In this document: piece after piece, positions 31,032 to 39,370 of the stretch
How positions within the stretch are numbered: the stretch's first letter is position 1
How the letters are laid out: every line of letters begins with the position of its first letter
Notes under the pieces: model-generated
Database searches by the model: none
Told to the model about the DNA's origin: nothing
Seen by the model: only the letters and a program-made list of their open reading frames with translations
Made by a program: the position numbers and the translations under genes
Virus record (IMG/VR): IMGVR_UViG_3300031673_000079
Location: 1 to 50,014 of that record
Reading direction: 5' to 3' (one strand)
DNA: 50,014 nt
Origin: a virus

Positions 31032-31058
31032 GGCCCCCTTAACGGGGGCCAAATTTTT
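31032..31058. terminator. Bidirectional terminator between converging units
   Basis: GGCCCCC-TTAAC-GGGGGCC (31032-31050) has A5 on its left and T5 on its right. Leftward, five T follow the stem at once, an ideal terminator; rightward, T5 comes after AAA. A second hairpin AGAACGGG/CCCGTTCT (31063-31070, 31079-31086) follows. Confidence 0.92.
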
Positions 31059-31085
31059 ACATAGAACGGGGGAGGCTACCCGTTC

Positions 31086-31685
31086 TTAATTCCACCATTT
31101 ATAATGTCGCCCTATCTCATAACTTCCTAAACCTACAACACCTATAGCAAAAACAATTGCTACACCGCGAGTTATACCAACTTGTAGTTCAAGGAGTTTG
31201 GCTTGCTTTTGTGCTTGGATGATAGCTTGCGTAGAGTCTTGCAAATCCATCTGTGATTGCTTTAATTGTTTTGCCAATGTCTCCGCCTGAGTTTGTAATG
31301 TTACTTGCGATTGCATCAATTGCAGATTGTTGCTGACTAATTTGGAGTTGCTGTCCTGTAAGGATTTGTTTTTGATCGTTAATTGTGTGTTGCTGTCCAT
31401 CAATGATTTGTTGTTGACCATCAATAGTTGATTGCTGTTCTGTAATGACAGATTGGTTGCGCTCAATAACGACGTTTCGCTGTTCAACTTCGCTATAAAG
31501 TTGTCGTATTGTGAGGATAGCTGCTGTGTTGTCTGTAGCAAGCTTTGCCAAAGAGCTTCTTGCGACGCTAAGTTCTGCGTCGAGCTTTGCGCCTGAATTG
31601 TGCGAAATCCAAAGAGTAACAACACCACAGATAATAGTACCTGCGATAAACGATATGATATACGGAAGATATTTCTTTCCCACAT
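31086..31685 (-). CDS. Nested-frame membrane protein B (possible spanin subunit)
   Basis: 199 residues from ATG at 31685. Hydrophobic LLSVVLLLFGF (about 17-27) then TIQA-QSS, a plausible signal-peptide cut; a long Ser/Asn/Gln/Leu coiled coil; and a C-terminal membrane helix GVAIVFAIGVVGLGSYEIG. It overlaps protein A (31189-31683) in another frame for its first 165 codons. The 34 codons past the end of A are clearly protein-like, so this frame seems real, but its true start is unsure: no internal ATG has a ribosome site. See findings. Confidence 0.5.
   Translation of the reverse strand: MWERNIFRISYRLSQVLLSVVLLLFGFRTIQAQSSTQNLASQEALWQSLLQTTQQLSSQYDNFIAKLNSETSLLSATNLSLQNSNQLLMVNNKSLMDSNTQLTIKNKSLQDSNSKLVSNNLQLMQSQVTLQTQAETLAKQLKQSQMDLQDSTQAIIQAQKQAKLLELQVGITRGVAIVFAIGVVGLGSYEIGRHYKWWN
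31189..31683 (-). CDS. Nested-frame membrane protein A (i-spanin/Rz-like)
   Basis: 164 residues from GTG at 31683, two bases into the ATG of protein B, and served by the same AAGGAGA ribosome site. N-terminal membrane helix YLPYIISFIAGTIICGVVTL (6-25), then a long coiled coil with 7-residue units of the QQxxIDG type. Topology (N-in, one helix, periplasmic coiled coil) fits an inner-membrane spanin. C-terminal TIKAITDGFARLYASYH is amphipathic. It lies next to holin and hydrolase candidates. Confidence 0.6.
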   Translation of the reverse strand: MGKKYLPYIISFIAGTIICGVVTLWISHNSGAKLDAELSVARSSLAKLATDNTAAILTIRQLYSEVEQRNVVIERNQSVITEQQSTIDGQQQIIDGQQHTINDQKQILTGQQLQISQQQSAIDAIASNITNSGGDIGKTIKAITDGFARLYASYHPSTKASQTP

Positions 31686-31694
31686 TGCCTCTCC

Positions 31695-31916
31695 TTATAC
31701 ATTAGGGGGTAAGCGACGCGAATCATTAAAGCTATCGGCTATCGCCGTTCCACCTACTAGAGTAGTGCCAAGACCGCCTATGTAGATAGCCCCATTGAGA
31801 TCATGTTTCCAGACAAGATATACTATACTGAAAATGACGACAGGTATACCAAGAATAAGTTTAGGTTCCGGTCTACCTAAAGTATCGGTAAAACACTCTT
31901 TAATAAACTTTTTCAT
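31695..31916 (-). CDS. Putative holin
   Basis: 73 residues with two membrane segments, about 19-36 (LILGIPVVIFSIVYLVW) and 43-63, and charged ends, the size and topology of class II holins. It lies between a peptidoglycan hydrolase candidate and spanin candidates. The start is in a run of overlapping ATGAA pentamers (31916-31931) that includes the preceding stop; there is no ribosome site, so coupling is expected. Confidence 0.65.
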   Translation of the reverse strand: MKKFIKECFTDTLGRPEPKLILGIPVVIFSIVYLVWKHDLNGAIYIGGLGTTLVGGTAIADSFNDSRRLPPNV

Positions 31917-31922
31917 TTCATT

Positions 31923-32459
31923 TCATTTCATTTCAAGATGAACAGGAATAAGGTCTCCCGGTTTAACCGTATACTGATCAAAAAATGAACCAAGATTGAC
32001 TAGCGCGTAATCAGGAATAACAATACATCCCGCAGACCATGCTACTGAAGTATCATGTCCTTGAGGGGCAGGCTTCAGATGTTGCCAATCATGCCACTCC
32101 CAACGGCTAGAGTTATTAGAAGTAATGGACTCGTCATTTATGTAATCTCCATTAAACGTGTAAGCTTTTACGGAACCGTGTATTCTACCATAATGAGAAG
32201 TAGAATAAAGTTGATCATAAAAAGCACGAAGAAAAAAATCTCCACAAGCTATGGTATCATAAAAATGAACACCTGGATCAAGAGACTCCATGTTCGCCAC
32301 AGTCTGCGCTTTGCATTGTAGTAGAGTTTCATTATCGTTAAGAAGAGTGAGAACATCGAGAGAATTATTGACACTTTGATTCCCCCAATCTCCGAGTATC
32401 GACATATCTTTACGGTATACAAGAGATAAAGGATCACGAACAAGAGTAATAGATAGCAT
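31923..32459 (-). CDS. Putative endolysin, L,D-transpeptidase-like (YkuD-like)
   Basis: 178 residues. C-terminal GRIHGSVKAY (His) and VAWSAGCIVIPD (Cys in S-x-G-C) resemble the H-G...S-x-G-C site of YkuD and related cysteine peptidase-like proteins acting on peptidoglycan. No signal peptide, so release needs a holin, which is the next gene. ATG at 32459 has AGGAGG four bases upstream. Function is inferred from motif and neighbours. Confidence 0.6.
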   Translation of the reverse strand: MLSITLVRDPLSLVYRKDMSILGDWGNQSVNNSLDVLTLLNDNETLLQCKAQTVANMESLDPGVHFYDTIACGDFFLRAFYDQLYSTSHYGRIHGSVKAYTFNGDYINDESITSNNSSRWEWHDWQHLKPAPQGHDTSVAWSAGCIVIPDYALVNLGSFFDQYTVKPGDLIPVHLEMK

Positions 32460-32467
32460 GGTACCTC

Positions 32468-32764
32468 CTAATGAATAAGGATGGAAAAGCCGATAGCCAA
32501 AATAGGCCCGATGAACGTCATTGCAATAAGCATCCAATCACGTTGAGATATTCTACGTCTGTCATTTTTTTTCTCGTCTTCTTCTATAAAGTCTTCATGC
32601 TGTGTACGAGTCCATAAATTAGGTAACGCTATTTTAATTTGCACCACATCCTCTTCAAGACATGAAAACTTTGTTATAAGGCCAGAACCATTGGTTCCTT
32701 CGAGGATCGTCCATATACGAACGAGTAGATCATGATCGGTGGTAGGCGGTTCTCGAATATCCAT
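32468..32764 (-). CDS. Small coiled-coil membrane protein (XhlA/holin-like)
   Basis: 98 residues; a soluble N-terminal helical part and a C-terminal membrane helix (about 76-97, MLIAMTFIGPILAIGFSILI) after a basic RRR stretch. Similar layout to hemolysin XhlA-type lysis accessory proteins. Nine-base gap to the hydrolase candidate. Confidence 0.55.
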   Translation of the reverse strand: MDIREPPTTDHDLLVRIWTILEGTNGSGLITKFSCLEEDVVQIKIALPNLWTRTQHEDFIEEDEKKNDRRRISQRDWMLIAMTFIGPILAIGFSILIH

Positions 32765-32766
32765 AA

Positions 32767-32913
32767 TTACTTTCCTTTCTTTTCGTCTTTTTCAGCTTCG
32801 CGCTTTTCGGAATAAGCAATAGCAATAGCTTGCTTAATGGGTTTTTCCGCACCCCGTTCTTTTGCGATATTCTCACTAAAAGATTTCTTTGAAGTTCCTT
32901 TGATTAACGGCAT
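32767..32913 (-). CDS. DUF6496-like small basic protein
   Basis: 48 residues, MPLIKGTSKKSFSENIAKE then KPIKQAIAIAYSEKR. The MPLxKGxSKKxxSxNIxxE...KQAxAIAL pattern is widespread among phages (family number from memory); function unknown. Complementary start at 32913 has GGAG upstream on the minus strand. Confidence 0.7.
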   Translation of the reverse strand: MPLIKGTSKKSFSENIAKERGAEKPIKQAIAIAYSEKREAEKDEKKGK

Positions 32914-32923
32914 ACCACACTCC

Positions 32924-33964
32924 TTAATATTCTATTATAACACAGCCTGACCCACCAGCACCCCCACCAATTCCTCCCGCTCCACCCCCTCCTCCTCCTC
33001 CTATATTACCTGTACTCCCACCGCCTAAACCACCAGCACCCCCACCAGCTCCTCCCATACCCACAGCCCCATATACTCCTGCCCCTCCCGAGGCTCCTGC
33101 CCCTCCCGGGGCTCCTGCCCCTCCTAATACATTAGTACCACCACTATACAATGCCCCGTAGCCTCCTTGTGCCGATATACTACCGAATGTAGTAGTCCCC
33201 CCATTAGTTCCCGATCCACCACCCACTCCTCCTGCTCCACCTGCTCCAATGGAATAAGATACTATCTGTCCAGGCGTAACAGAAATATTTTTAGCAGTTA
33301 CCAAACTTATACTTGTTCCTCCTCCTCCACCACCACAGTAGATAACTGTGCTACCACTAGTTAAACCACTTCCTCCCCCACCTCCTCCCCCTACTACTGT
33401 AACTCTAAGCTGATACACACTATTAGGAACTGTCCAATTACCCGTTCCACTAAGGAGTGTCACTACTTGTCCCTGAAAAATATTAACTCCACCACTTATA
33501 GCGATTGTCCAATTAGAGCCTAACGCGGCATTAAGCGCTGTAGTCCAATTAGAGCCTAACGCGGCATTAAGCGCTGTAGTCCAATTAGAGCCTAACGCGG
33601 CATTAAGCGCTGTAGTCCAATTAGAGCCTAACGCGGCATTAAGCGCTGTAGTCCAGTTAGCTCCATACGCGGTTTTAAGATAGTAAAGATTAGCTAACGC
33701 CGTAGCAACTTGATTCGTCGCGCTTCCCGAAGGAGTAAGCCCGCCTGAAGTAACTATAGTATCAAGTTCCGCAATGACATTTGTCAAACCACTCTGAACT
33801 ATTGTAACATTGTCAGTCAGAGCGTACTCCATATAGTTATACCATTCACATGGAAGTTGCTCTTGGGGCTGATAGCCGATAGTTAAGTGTGCAGAATCGG
33901 GTTGAACTTTATTACCCGCCGTACAGAATACAGGTAAATTAGTATACGTAACTGAACCAGTCAT
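32924..33964 (-). CDS. Tail fibre / receptor-binding protein, glycine-rich
   Basis: 346 residues. A structured N-terminus (1-100), four 12-residue repeats of ALGSNWTTALNA (about 103-150), then WTVPNSVYQLRVTVVGGGGGG and a 150-residue glycine-rich domain ending SGCVIIEY, the pattern of polyglycine receptor-binding tips such as T-even gp38-like adhesins. Repeat number sets the spacing of the tip. Placement after baseplate genes fits. Confidence 0.75.
   Translation of the reverse strand: MTGSVTYTNLPVFCTAGNKVQPDSAHLTIGYQPQEQLPCEWYNYMEYALTDNVTIVQSGLTNVIAELDTIVTSGGLTPSGSATNQVATALANLYYLKTAYGANWTTALNAALGSNWTTALNAALGSNWTTALNAALGSNWTTALNAALGSNWTIAISGGVNIFQGQVVTLLSGTGNWTVPNSVYQLRVTVVGGGGGGGSGLTSGSTVIYCGGGGGGTSISLVTAKNISVTPGQIVSYSIGAGGAGGVGGGSGTNGGTTTFGSISAQGGYGALYSGGTNVLGGAGAPGGAGASGGAGVYGAVGMGGAGGGAGGLGGGSTGNIGGGGGGGAGGIGGGAGGSGCVIIEY
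33512..33655. repeat. Four tandem 36-bp repeats in the tail fibre gene
   Basis: Units at 33512, 33548, 33584 and 33620, identical or nearly so, each coding for 12 residues. A second, unrelated 36-bp x4 array is at 4673. Confidence 0.95.
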
Positions 33965-33973
33965 AATATCTCC

Positions 33974-34573
33974 TTAACCATTATAAAGTGCTACTTGCGG
34001 TTCAGTAGCAAATATAGCGAATAACTCGTTTCCTAAATATAGCTGTAGCGCTGATATGTAAGGATTAAAATCTACCTTTATATCTCCAACATTCCCACCA
34101 GAACCTATAATACTTATCGTATGTGGCCCTAATACAGAGCATACTTCGTCTACTGTCGCTAATGTAATACCTGCATTTTTGATTTGCGACGCTATAGGAA
34201 GAAGCTGTTCAAAAACTTGGTACCCTACATTAGAGCTGGCATAGTAAGTAGTGAGTAATCCACTTAATGTAGTACCAGAGATAACACTACCAAAACCTGA
34301 GTAGGTCACAAAATAGGGAGCACCGCTATATGTACAAAAAGTGAATAAGTTAACTCCTCCTACTAATGTCTGAGGAACGACGGGCCACAAGTAACCTACA
34401 AGTCTACCTATAGTTTGCAGAATTCCTGATATTCCTAGAGAATTTGTAATACTCAAATCATACATATACGAAATTTCACCCGAGGCGAGCGTTATTTCGT
34501 TCTGCACCGCGTTTATAAGGGCCTGAGCATAAGGTCCTGATAGAGGACTCGCTAAATAACTATTTTCTGCCAT
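33974..34573 (-). CDS. Baseplate protein, DUF2612-like
   Basis: 199 residues. The opening (ASPLSGPYAQALINAVQ) and the segment SLGISGILQTIGRLVGYLWPVV resemble DUF2612/P2 gpI-type proteins that join the baseplate wedge to fibres. Directly follows baseplate J by one base, the usual neighbour. Confidence 0.6.
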   Translation of the reverse strand: MAENSYLASPLSGPYAQALINAVQNEITLASGEISYMYDLSITNSLGISGILQTIGRLVGYLWPVVPQTLVGGVNLFTFCTYSGAPYFVTYSGFGSVISGTTLSGLLTTYYASSNVGYQVFEQLLPIASQIKNAGITLATVDEVCSVLGPHTISIIGSGGNVGDIKVDFNPYISALQLYLGNELFAIFATEPQVALYNG

Positions 34574-34574
34574 A

Positions 34575-35744
34575 TTATTGTAACACTATTGTCGTATACG
34601 CTTGTGTGAATACAGCGTATGAGTTTACAGGTATCGGAACAGATACCCCATAATTTGAACCGCTCATGGATAATAGAACACCGTTAATACTAGCAAATAC
34701 GTATGACTGCAACTGGGTCATCATAAAATCTGAGGTAAGAAGCTGACCCATCGTGACACTAATATTACTTAGAGCTGTATACAGTGCAACAGCATAAGAA
34801 CTATTAGCTATAGAATTAGCCTGAATAAATACTTGCACATACACATTCACGGGAGAGGCATAGTCATAGTTTATAGTGTACGTCTGATTCGATAGAGTAA
34901 CTATTGTTTGCGCCTGACCGCCGTATGTAGGAGCGTTCATAATACTCCAGTATGTAGAAGCTATAGCAGACGAGGAACCAACTACAACCATATATGCAGT
35001 GCGAGCAGGAAGATTTATAGCCCCTGAAATTCCTACTAAAGATGACGCCGTTAGAAGCGGGTTAAAATAGGCGTTAGCCCCTTGTATACCGGGGAGGCCA
35101 CGTAAAGCTAAAATGAGACCGTTAAGATTATTACTAATCGTGTTCCCTGCCAATATTCTAGCGCGAGCTTGTGCCGCAGTTTCTATAACACTACCAACGG
35201 AACAAGGCGCATTGTTTACAACTGATCCGAAGTTTGCAAGACTCTCCAATAAACCGCTTACCTGTCCTGAAACTACAATAATGGGACCTGTAGAATCCGC
35301 AACAGTAAACATCTGAGCGCTAGTATTAGCAGGAACGGTAATCGCAGATTGAGTGATAAATCTATTTGTAAGACCGCTAACTGCAACATGCGAACCAGAA
35401 GGAATAATAAGTGAACCCGTAGATGCGGCGGTAAATACCACATACATAGATGAATAAGAAGCTGGAATTAGAGACGTACCGGCAATAGGAAGAAGAGAAT
35501 ATATCTGATTATCATCACAATTGGCTATATCAAAACTGTTCTTAGCAGCTGATAAAGGTTGATCTACAAGTTCCGCTATTTCCTGCCCAGCGGCAAGACA
35601 GTAGAACCATAAAATATTTCCTGTAGTAGCGATTACAGGCGGCATGCCTTGTGACTGCAATTGAGTATTCATATTAGATAGAATATTAGTTGCATGTTGC
35701 TGAGTAGAAAGAACTTGCCATGTTGATCCGTTTAAGGTATACAT
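34575..35744 (-). CDS. Baseplate J-like protein
   Basis: 389 residues; wedge component of contractile tails. Features: N-terminal helical part, IIPSGSHVAVSGLTNRFITQSAITVPANT (about 116-143) typical of gpJ, and a later ETAAQARARILAG helix and GLPGIQGANAYFNP segment. Its ATG follows the gp25-like gene with a one-base overlap. Confidence 0.85.
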   Translation of the reverse strand: MYTLNGSTWQVLSTQQHATNILSNMNTQLQSQGMPPVIATTGNILWFYCLAAGQEIAELVDQPLSAAKNSFDIANCDDNQIYSLLPIAGTSLIPASYSSMYVVFTAASTGSLIIPSGSHVAVSGLTNRFITQSAITVPANTSAQMFTVADSTGPIIVVSGQVSGLLESLANFGSVVNNAPCSVGSVIETAAQARARILAGNTISNNLNGLILALRGLPGIQGANAYFNPLLTASSLVGISGAINLPARTAYMVVVGSSSAIASTYWSIMNAPTYGGQAQTIVTLSNQTYTINYDYASPVNVYVQVFIQANSIANSSYAVALYTALSNISVTMGQLLTSDFMMTQLQSYVFASINGVLLSMSGSNYGVSVPIPVNSYAVFTQAYTTIVLQ

Positions 35745-36085
35745 TATCCGGTACTCCCTAAGGCTACTGTTACTGTTAATCGTCCTGAAGCCGTAACATA
35801 ATTAGGAACATAACCATTAGCGTTAGCGTTTCTTAATGCCTGTCTAATATTAGCGTCTAATTGTCCGAATCCAATTTGGCTAGTAAGAAATCCTGTCCAA
35901 TTAACACCTTGGTCAGGTAGTTGTGGTATTGTGCCGGTTTGCATGAACACCGCGATGTTAGCGTTCTGCTGATTGCCTAACGTTCCTGATATTACAGGCA
36001 CCTGTCCTGATACTACAACAAAGTCCCATGTGGGATAAGCTCCTCCGCTAGTGGTAGTAGAAGCCATTAATGCATCTGTAGCCAT
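35744..36085 (-). CDS. Baseplate wedge protein, gp25-like
   Basis: 113 residues with LPDQGVNWTGFLTSQIGFGQLDANIRQAL (about 55-83) and a C-terminal strand GRLTVTVALGS. This is the pattern of gp25/gpW lysozyme-like wedge proteins. AAGGAACGTGAT precedes ATG. One-base overlap with baseplate J. Confidence 0.75.
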   Translation of the reverse strand: MATDALMASTTTSGGAYPTWDFVVVSGQVPVISGTLGNQQNANIAVFMQTGTIPQLPDQGVNWTGFLTSQIGFGQLDANIRQALRNANANGYVPNYVTASGRLTVTVALGSTG

Positions 36086-36086
36086 A

Positions 36087-36593
36087 TCACGTTCCTTGTA
36101 AGGTAGCTAGCTGAACTCGTAAAGATTGTTTCTCGGAAATAATCGTCTGTTTAGAAGCATTAGGAGTAAATCCAGTTATAGATGGTAGCATATCCTCAAC
36201 TATACGAGGAACCTGTAAATCTAATGAAACTAGTTGTGACTTTATACTACTTATTTGTTCAGCAACATTATTGGCATTAACCTCAGCTTGAGTCAGTCCT
36301 GTAATAGTAACGGGATTAGTAACGGTCTCATTAGTATAAGTAGAACTCATATCTACCATACCTAAATTATACCAAGAGGAATTATTCTGTGTGTATTTTC
36401 TAAGAACTGTAACATTATAATCCGTACCATCAAAAGTAATGGATTGAATATAGTCATCAGTAATTGTAGGAAATTGAACGGAAGTAGAATCAATTTGTTT
36501 ATATACCCCATTTATTTTTAGAGTAGTAGCATTGACTAGGACTATCTCTGTATCCTCAGTCACATTGTTAATTCCAATATATTTTAATTTCAT
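36087..36593 (-). CDS. Unknown virion-associated protein (168 residues)
   Basis: Beta-rich first half (1-100) and helical end (about 110-168). It sits among baseplate and fibre genes; could be a fibre chaperone or baseplate component. GGGGGTAATTT ahead of ATG. No family recognised. Confidence 0.55.
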   Translation of the reverse strand: MKLKYIGINNVTEDTEIVLVNATTLKINGVYKQIDSTSVQFPTITDDYIQSITFDGTDYNVTVLRKYTQNNSSWYNLGMVDMSSTYTNETVTNPVTITGLTQAEVNANNVAEQISSIKSQLVSLDLQVPRIVEDMLPSITGFTPNASKQTIISEKQSLRVQLATLQGT

Positions 36594-36685
36594 AAATTAC
36601 CCCCATCCACTTCGAGCGTGTTGTCGTCGATCACCGCGAGCCGCGTGTCGGCCTGGGCGAATTGCGGGCTATATCTGAGGTACAT
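36590..36685 (-). CDS. Very small GC-rich protein (31 residues)
   Basis: MYLRYSPQFAQADTRLAV... between the fibre gene and the gene above, with GGAAGGTGG upstream and an ATGA overlap downstream. The 96 bases have far higher GC than the surrounding late genes. It resembles a fragment of a longer phage tail protein left by recombination. Confidence 0.4.
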   Translation of the reverse strand: MYLRYSPQFAQADTRLAVIDDNTLEVDGGNL

Positions 36686-37471
36686 CTAGCGCCACCTTCC
36701 AGAAGCTCTCCAATTTATTAGTCCCGAAGTATGGGGCGTTGCATTCGCATCATATACCCATGCGTAAATAGAACCAACAAGCCTAGAAGCTGGATTGGAG
36801 CTAACCATGTTTGCTGAATTAGCTATTTCACCATTTCCGTTTATTTCATAGGTTGTGTCTATAAATGGTACAGGAAATGTAATCAGTGTTGGATACGCCG
36901 TAATTGTACCCAACTTATATTCTTCCATCGTCCCATCGGAGAACTGGATAAAGCTCCCGTTGGAGTTGGAGCCGGATATCTGCCAATCATCAGAAGTGAC
37001 ATTCCCACTACTATCTACATAAATATTAAACATTAAATTGTTGCTAACACCAGAAGTAGAATATAAAGTATTACCTGTAGCTGAAATAGGAACCCAGACA
37101 CTATCTCCGCTTCCTGTAGTTATCGTTAATGTATATGGGCCACCTGAACCTGCTACAAGACTGGCCGAGGGAATATATACTTTATAGCTCTTAACTCCAT
37201 TTTGAGTTGACGCATTAAAATACAAAGTTATCGTTCTATTACTAGAAGTCGTTCCGCTAATAGCTATAATTTCATTAGTAATATCCCCAATAGTACCAGT
37301 ATAGTTAGAAGAACTTATATTTATATTAAGCGCACCCACATTATTACTAGCTAATATAGCCCCCATTCCAGATTCATACGTAGTCATAGCAACTATCCCC
37401 GCCGCAGGTACAGACATACCTGAAGGAACCATCGACCAATCAAGGCCGGATAAGGCAGTTTGATAGCTCAT
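36686..37471 (-). CDS. Tail fibre / appendage protein
   Basis: 261 residues, beta- and Ser/Thr/Gly-rich with the C-terminal INWRASGRWR seen at fibre tips and an FSDGTMEEYKLG segment (about 177-188) like an intermolecular trimer knob. Follows the spike gene by a four-base overlap. Likely binds host surface. Confidence 0.65.
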   Translation of the reverse strand: MSYQTALSGLDWSMVPSGMSVPAAGIVAMTTYESGMGAILASNNVGALNINISSSNYTGTIGDITNEIIAISGTTSSNRTITLYFNASTQNGVKSYKVYIPSASLVAGSGGPYTLTITTGSGDSVWVPISATGNTLYSTSGVSNNLMFNIYVDSSGNVTSDDWQISGSNSNGSFIQFSDGTMEEYKLGTITAYPTLITFPVPFIDTTYEINGNGEIANSANMVSSNPASRLVGSIYAWVYDANATPHTSGLINWRASGRWR

Positions 37472-38031
37472 GGCGATAGTAGTCCTTGTAGCTGTGCTAT
37501 AGTAGAAGAAGAAATAAAATGATAGGGAGGAGGCCCTTGCGTAGTTAAAGATTCAAGAATAGTAGCTAAAGATTGCGCAGCGTTCTTTATTTGAAATAGC
37601 CCATTAACTATATTGATCTGCGCTATAGATTGTGCATTATTTGTAGCTAAAGGAATAGCTTTTAGAGTATTCAAACTATAGTGCGCAAACACTGAAGCAG
37701 TGTGCGGTAATGCGTCAGCAGTACTTTCCACTAAATCTTTTAACCCAACTAATAGTACGGGATCACCAGTCTGTAACTCAAAATTCATCGAAAACATAGC
37801 GCCCGATAAGAAAAGAACTTCAACACTTTTCGTTCTTGTAGGAAAATTTTCAGGTACGAACCCCTGCGGTGGATAACGAGGAGTACTGCATATAGAATGA
37901 AGAACATCTACTGTTCCGTCTCCGTTATTAACTTCTACTGTACCGTAATCAATAATGAACTTAGAAGCTATGAGACTATTTATCACGTCTCTATCGGACG
38001 TGCCAAAATTATCTACAATATAGTCTACCAT
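37468..38031 (-). CDS. Baseplate spike protein (gp138/gpV-like)
   Basis: 187 residues; GTVEVNNGDGTVDV (about 30-43) is the signature OB-fold start of the gp138/gpV spike family. The rest is a short beta-stalk, GDPVLLVGLKDL (about 103-114). Pierces the outer membrane. ATG at 38031 overlaps the hub gene end with GAGG upstream. Confidence 0.78.
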   Translation of the reverse strand: MVDYIVDNFGTSDRDVINSLIASKFIIDYGTVEVNNGDGTVDVLHSICSTPRYPPQGFVPENFPTRTKSVEVLFLSGAMFSMNFELQTGDPVLLVGLKDLVESTADALPHTASVFAHYSLNTLKAIPLATNNAQSIAQINIVNGLFQIKNAAQSLATILESLTTQGPPPYHFISSSTIAQLQGLLSP

Positions 38032-39047
38032 GGCATCCTCGTAAAATCATTCCAAGTAGGAGCAGGAGGGTCGAGAGTAAATAGCTCCATAGTATTCGTT
38101 CGTCCTGTAGTACTAAACTCAAAAGATACTGTAATAACATTCTGTATAGCCGAAACAGGCCCGGCTTGCGCACCCCCTAACGATTGGTTAAATATCTTAG
38201 GATTAAATTTTATCTGATCATTGGGGAGAATGCCAGGAATCCACGGAGCTTTTATATGATAAGAAGCTGCGTCTTTAGTGGCGCTTGTCACATAATTTAG
38301 CTCCCAAGGACTTTCAGTAAAAGCCATATATCTATGTGTGACTCTTATTAGTTCCCCGAACACTTGTATATTTAATAAATATTCATTCTTCAAATCGTTA
38401 AATATATCATTAACAGAACCTCCTGGAGTGCTATAGTGTTGACGCATTAAAGGATAAGAAAGAGCCCTATCACTCGGACTATCTACAGCTTTATAGCTAA
38501 AGAACTGTGAAGTATTATTCATATAGGGAATTACAAAGTTAACGACATCCCCTATAGTACTCCCCCCACTAAAAGTATGCGAAGGAACAGGATTAGTCAT
38601 ATAATTATTGAATTCACCAAGAAGGAGCGTTATATTAGTAATACTATCGGGACCGGGTTTCTCCTCGGAAGCGGTCATTATTTTACCTTTGAACTGTGCG
38701 GCTGTTCTAGGGTCAGAAATATATCCAGCTTCTACAACTAAAAGGCTATCCATAAATTTATCTGCGTATAACCAAATAGGGAAAGGAGCAGCTAGATTCG
38801 TAACACGTATAGATAACCCCGGTACTCCTACAGTATTTACAAATGTACCAGTAATTGTTATTTCTGGTTTACGATTCATAGTAGGAGCTAATACGAGGGG
38901 ACTAACACCAGGAGGCAACGACTTAGTAGGAAAACTAGAATTAGGCGATCCAGGAGTTATTACAGAAAAATCAGGAGACTTAGGGTTATTACTTTTGCCG
39001 TAAAATTGGAGGTCCACGTATTTATCAAATAAGGAGATTGTTGACAT
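38025..39047 (-). CDS. Baseplate hub protein
   Basis: 340 residues. The segment IRVTNLAAPFPIWLYADKFMDSLLVVEAGY (about 80-109) followed by AAQFKGKIM is the hub pattern of contractile phages (gp44/gpD type), which bind the spike on one side and tube on the other. Adjacent spike and plug genes support it. Confidence 0.75.
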   Translation of the reverse strand: MSTISLFDKYVDLQFYGKSNNPKSPDFSVITPGSPNSSFPTKSLPPGVSPLVLAPTMNRKPEITITGTFVNTVGVPGLSIRVTNLAAPFPIWLYADKFMDSLLVVEAGYISDPRTAAQFKGKIMTASEEKPGPDSITNITLLLGEFNNYMTNPVPSHTFSGGSTIGDVVNFVIPYMNNTSQFFSYKAVDSPSDRALSYPLMRQHYSTPGGSVNDIFNDLKNEYLLNIQVFGELIRVTHRYMAFTESPWELNYVTSATKDAASYHIKAPWIPGILPNDQIKFNPKIFNQSLGGAQAGPVSAIQNVITVSFEFSTTGRTNTMELFTLDPPAPTWNDFTRMPW

Positions 39048-39358
39048 TACGATCTCCTATCTATAAGATACATAGACACATTGTTAATGTCGTTAATACC
39101 GGGTTCAGCTATAGGAGAAGCAAATAACAAACAATAATCAGGGTAGCCACTCCATGCTATATTATTGTTGTATACCGCCGCTTCTCTTACCAGCTGCAAG
39201 TCGCTATTCGTATTAGAAGGAGGAGTAGCATAGCATGTCCAATGAGAATTAATGAATATAAAAGAGAAGTTCCATCCTCCTCCTGCTATAGAAGTACTAA
39301 AATTAAATGAGTACGTATTTGTAGCTATACTAGGCATGTTTATTTGATACGTTGTCAT
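39047..39358 (-). CDS. Baseplate plug-like protein
   Basis: 103 residues, beta-rich, with a WNFSFIFINSHWTCY strand pair and a final VSMYLIDR. The size and position between hub and Dit-like genes match baseplate plug proteins such as those described for cyanophage Pam3. Role by analogy only. Confidence 0.5.
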   Translation of the reverse strand: MTTYQINMPSIATNTYSFNFSTSIAGGGWNFSFIFINSHWTCYATPPSNTNSDLQLVREAAVYNNNIAWSGYPDYCLLFASPIAEPGINDINNVSMYLIDRRS

Positions 39359-39370
39359 TTAGAGTGTGCC

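Noticed and set aside
31086-31685. Simple sequencing frameshift joining one gene
   Set aside because: Not excluded, but both frames stay open over the full overlap and each has its own membrane helix; kept as a finding with an indel check.
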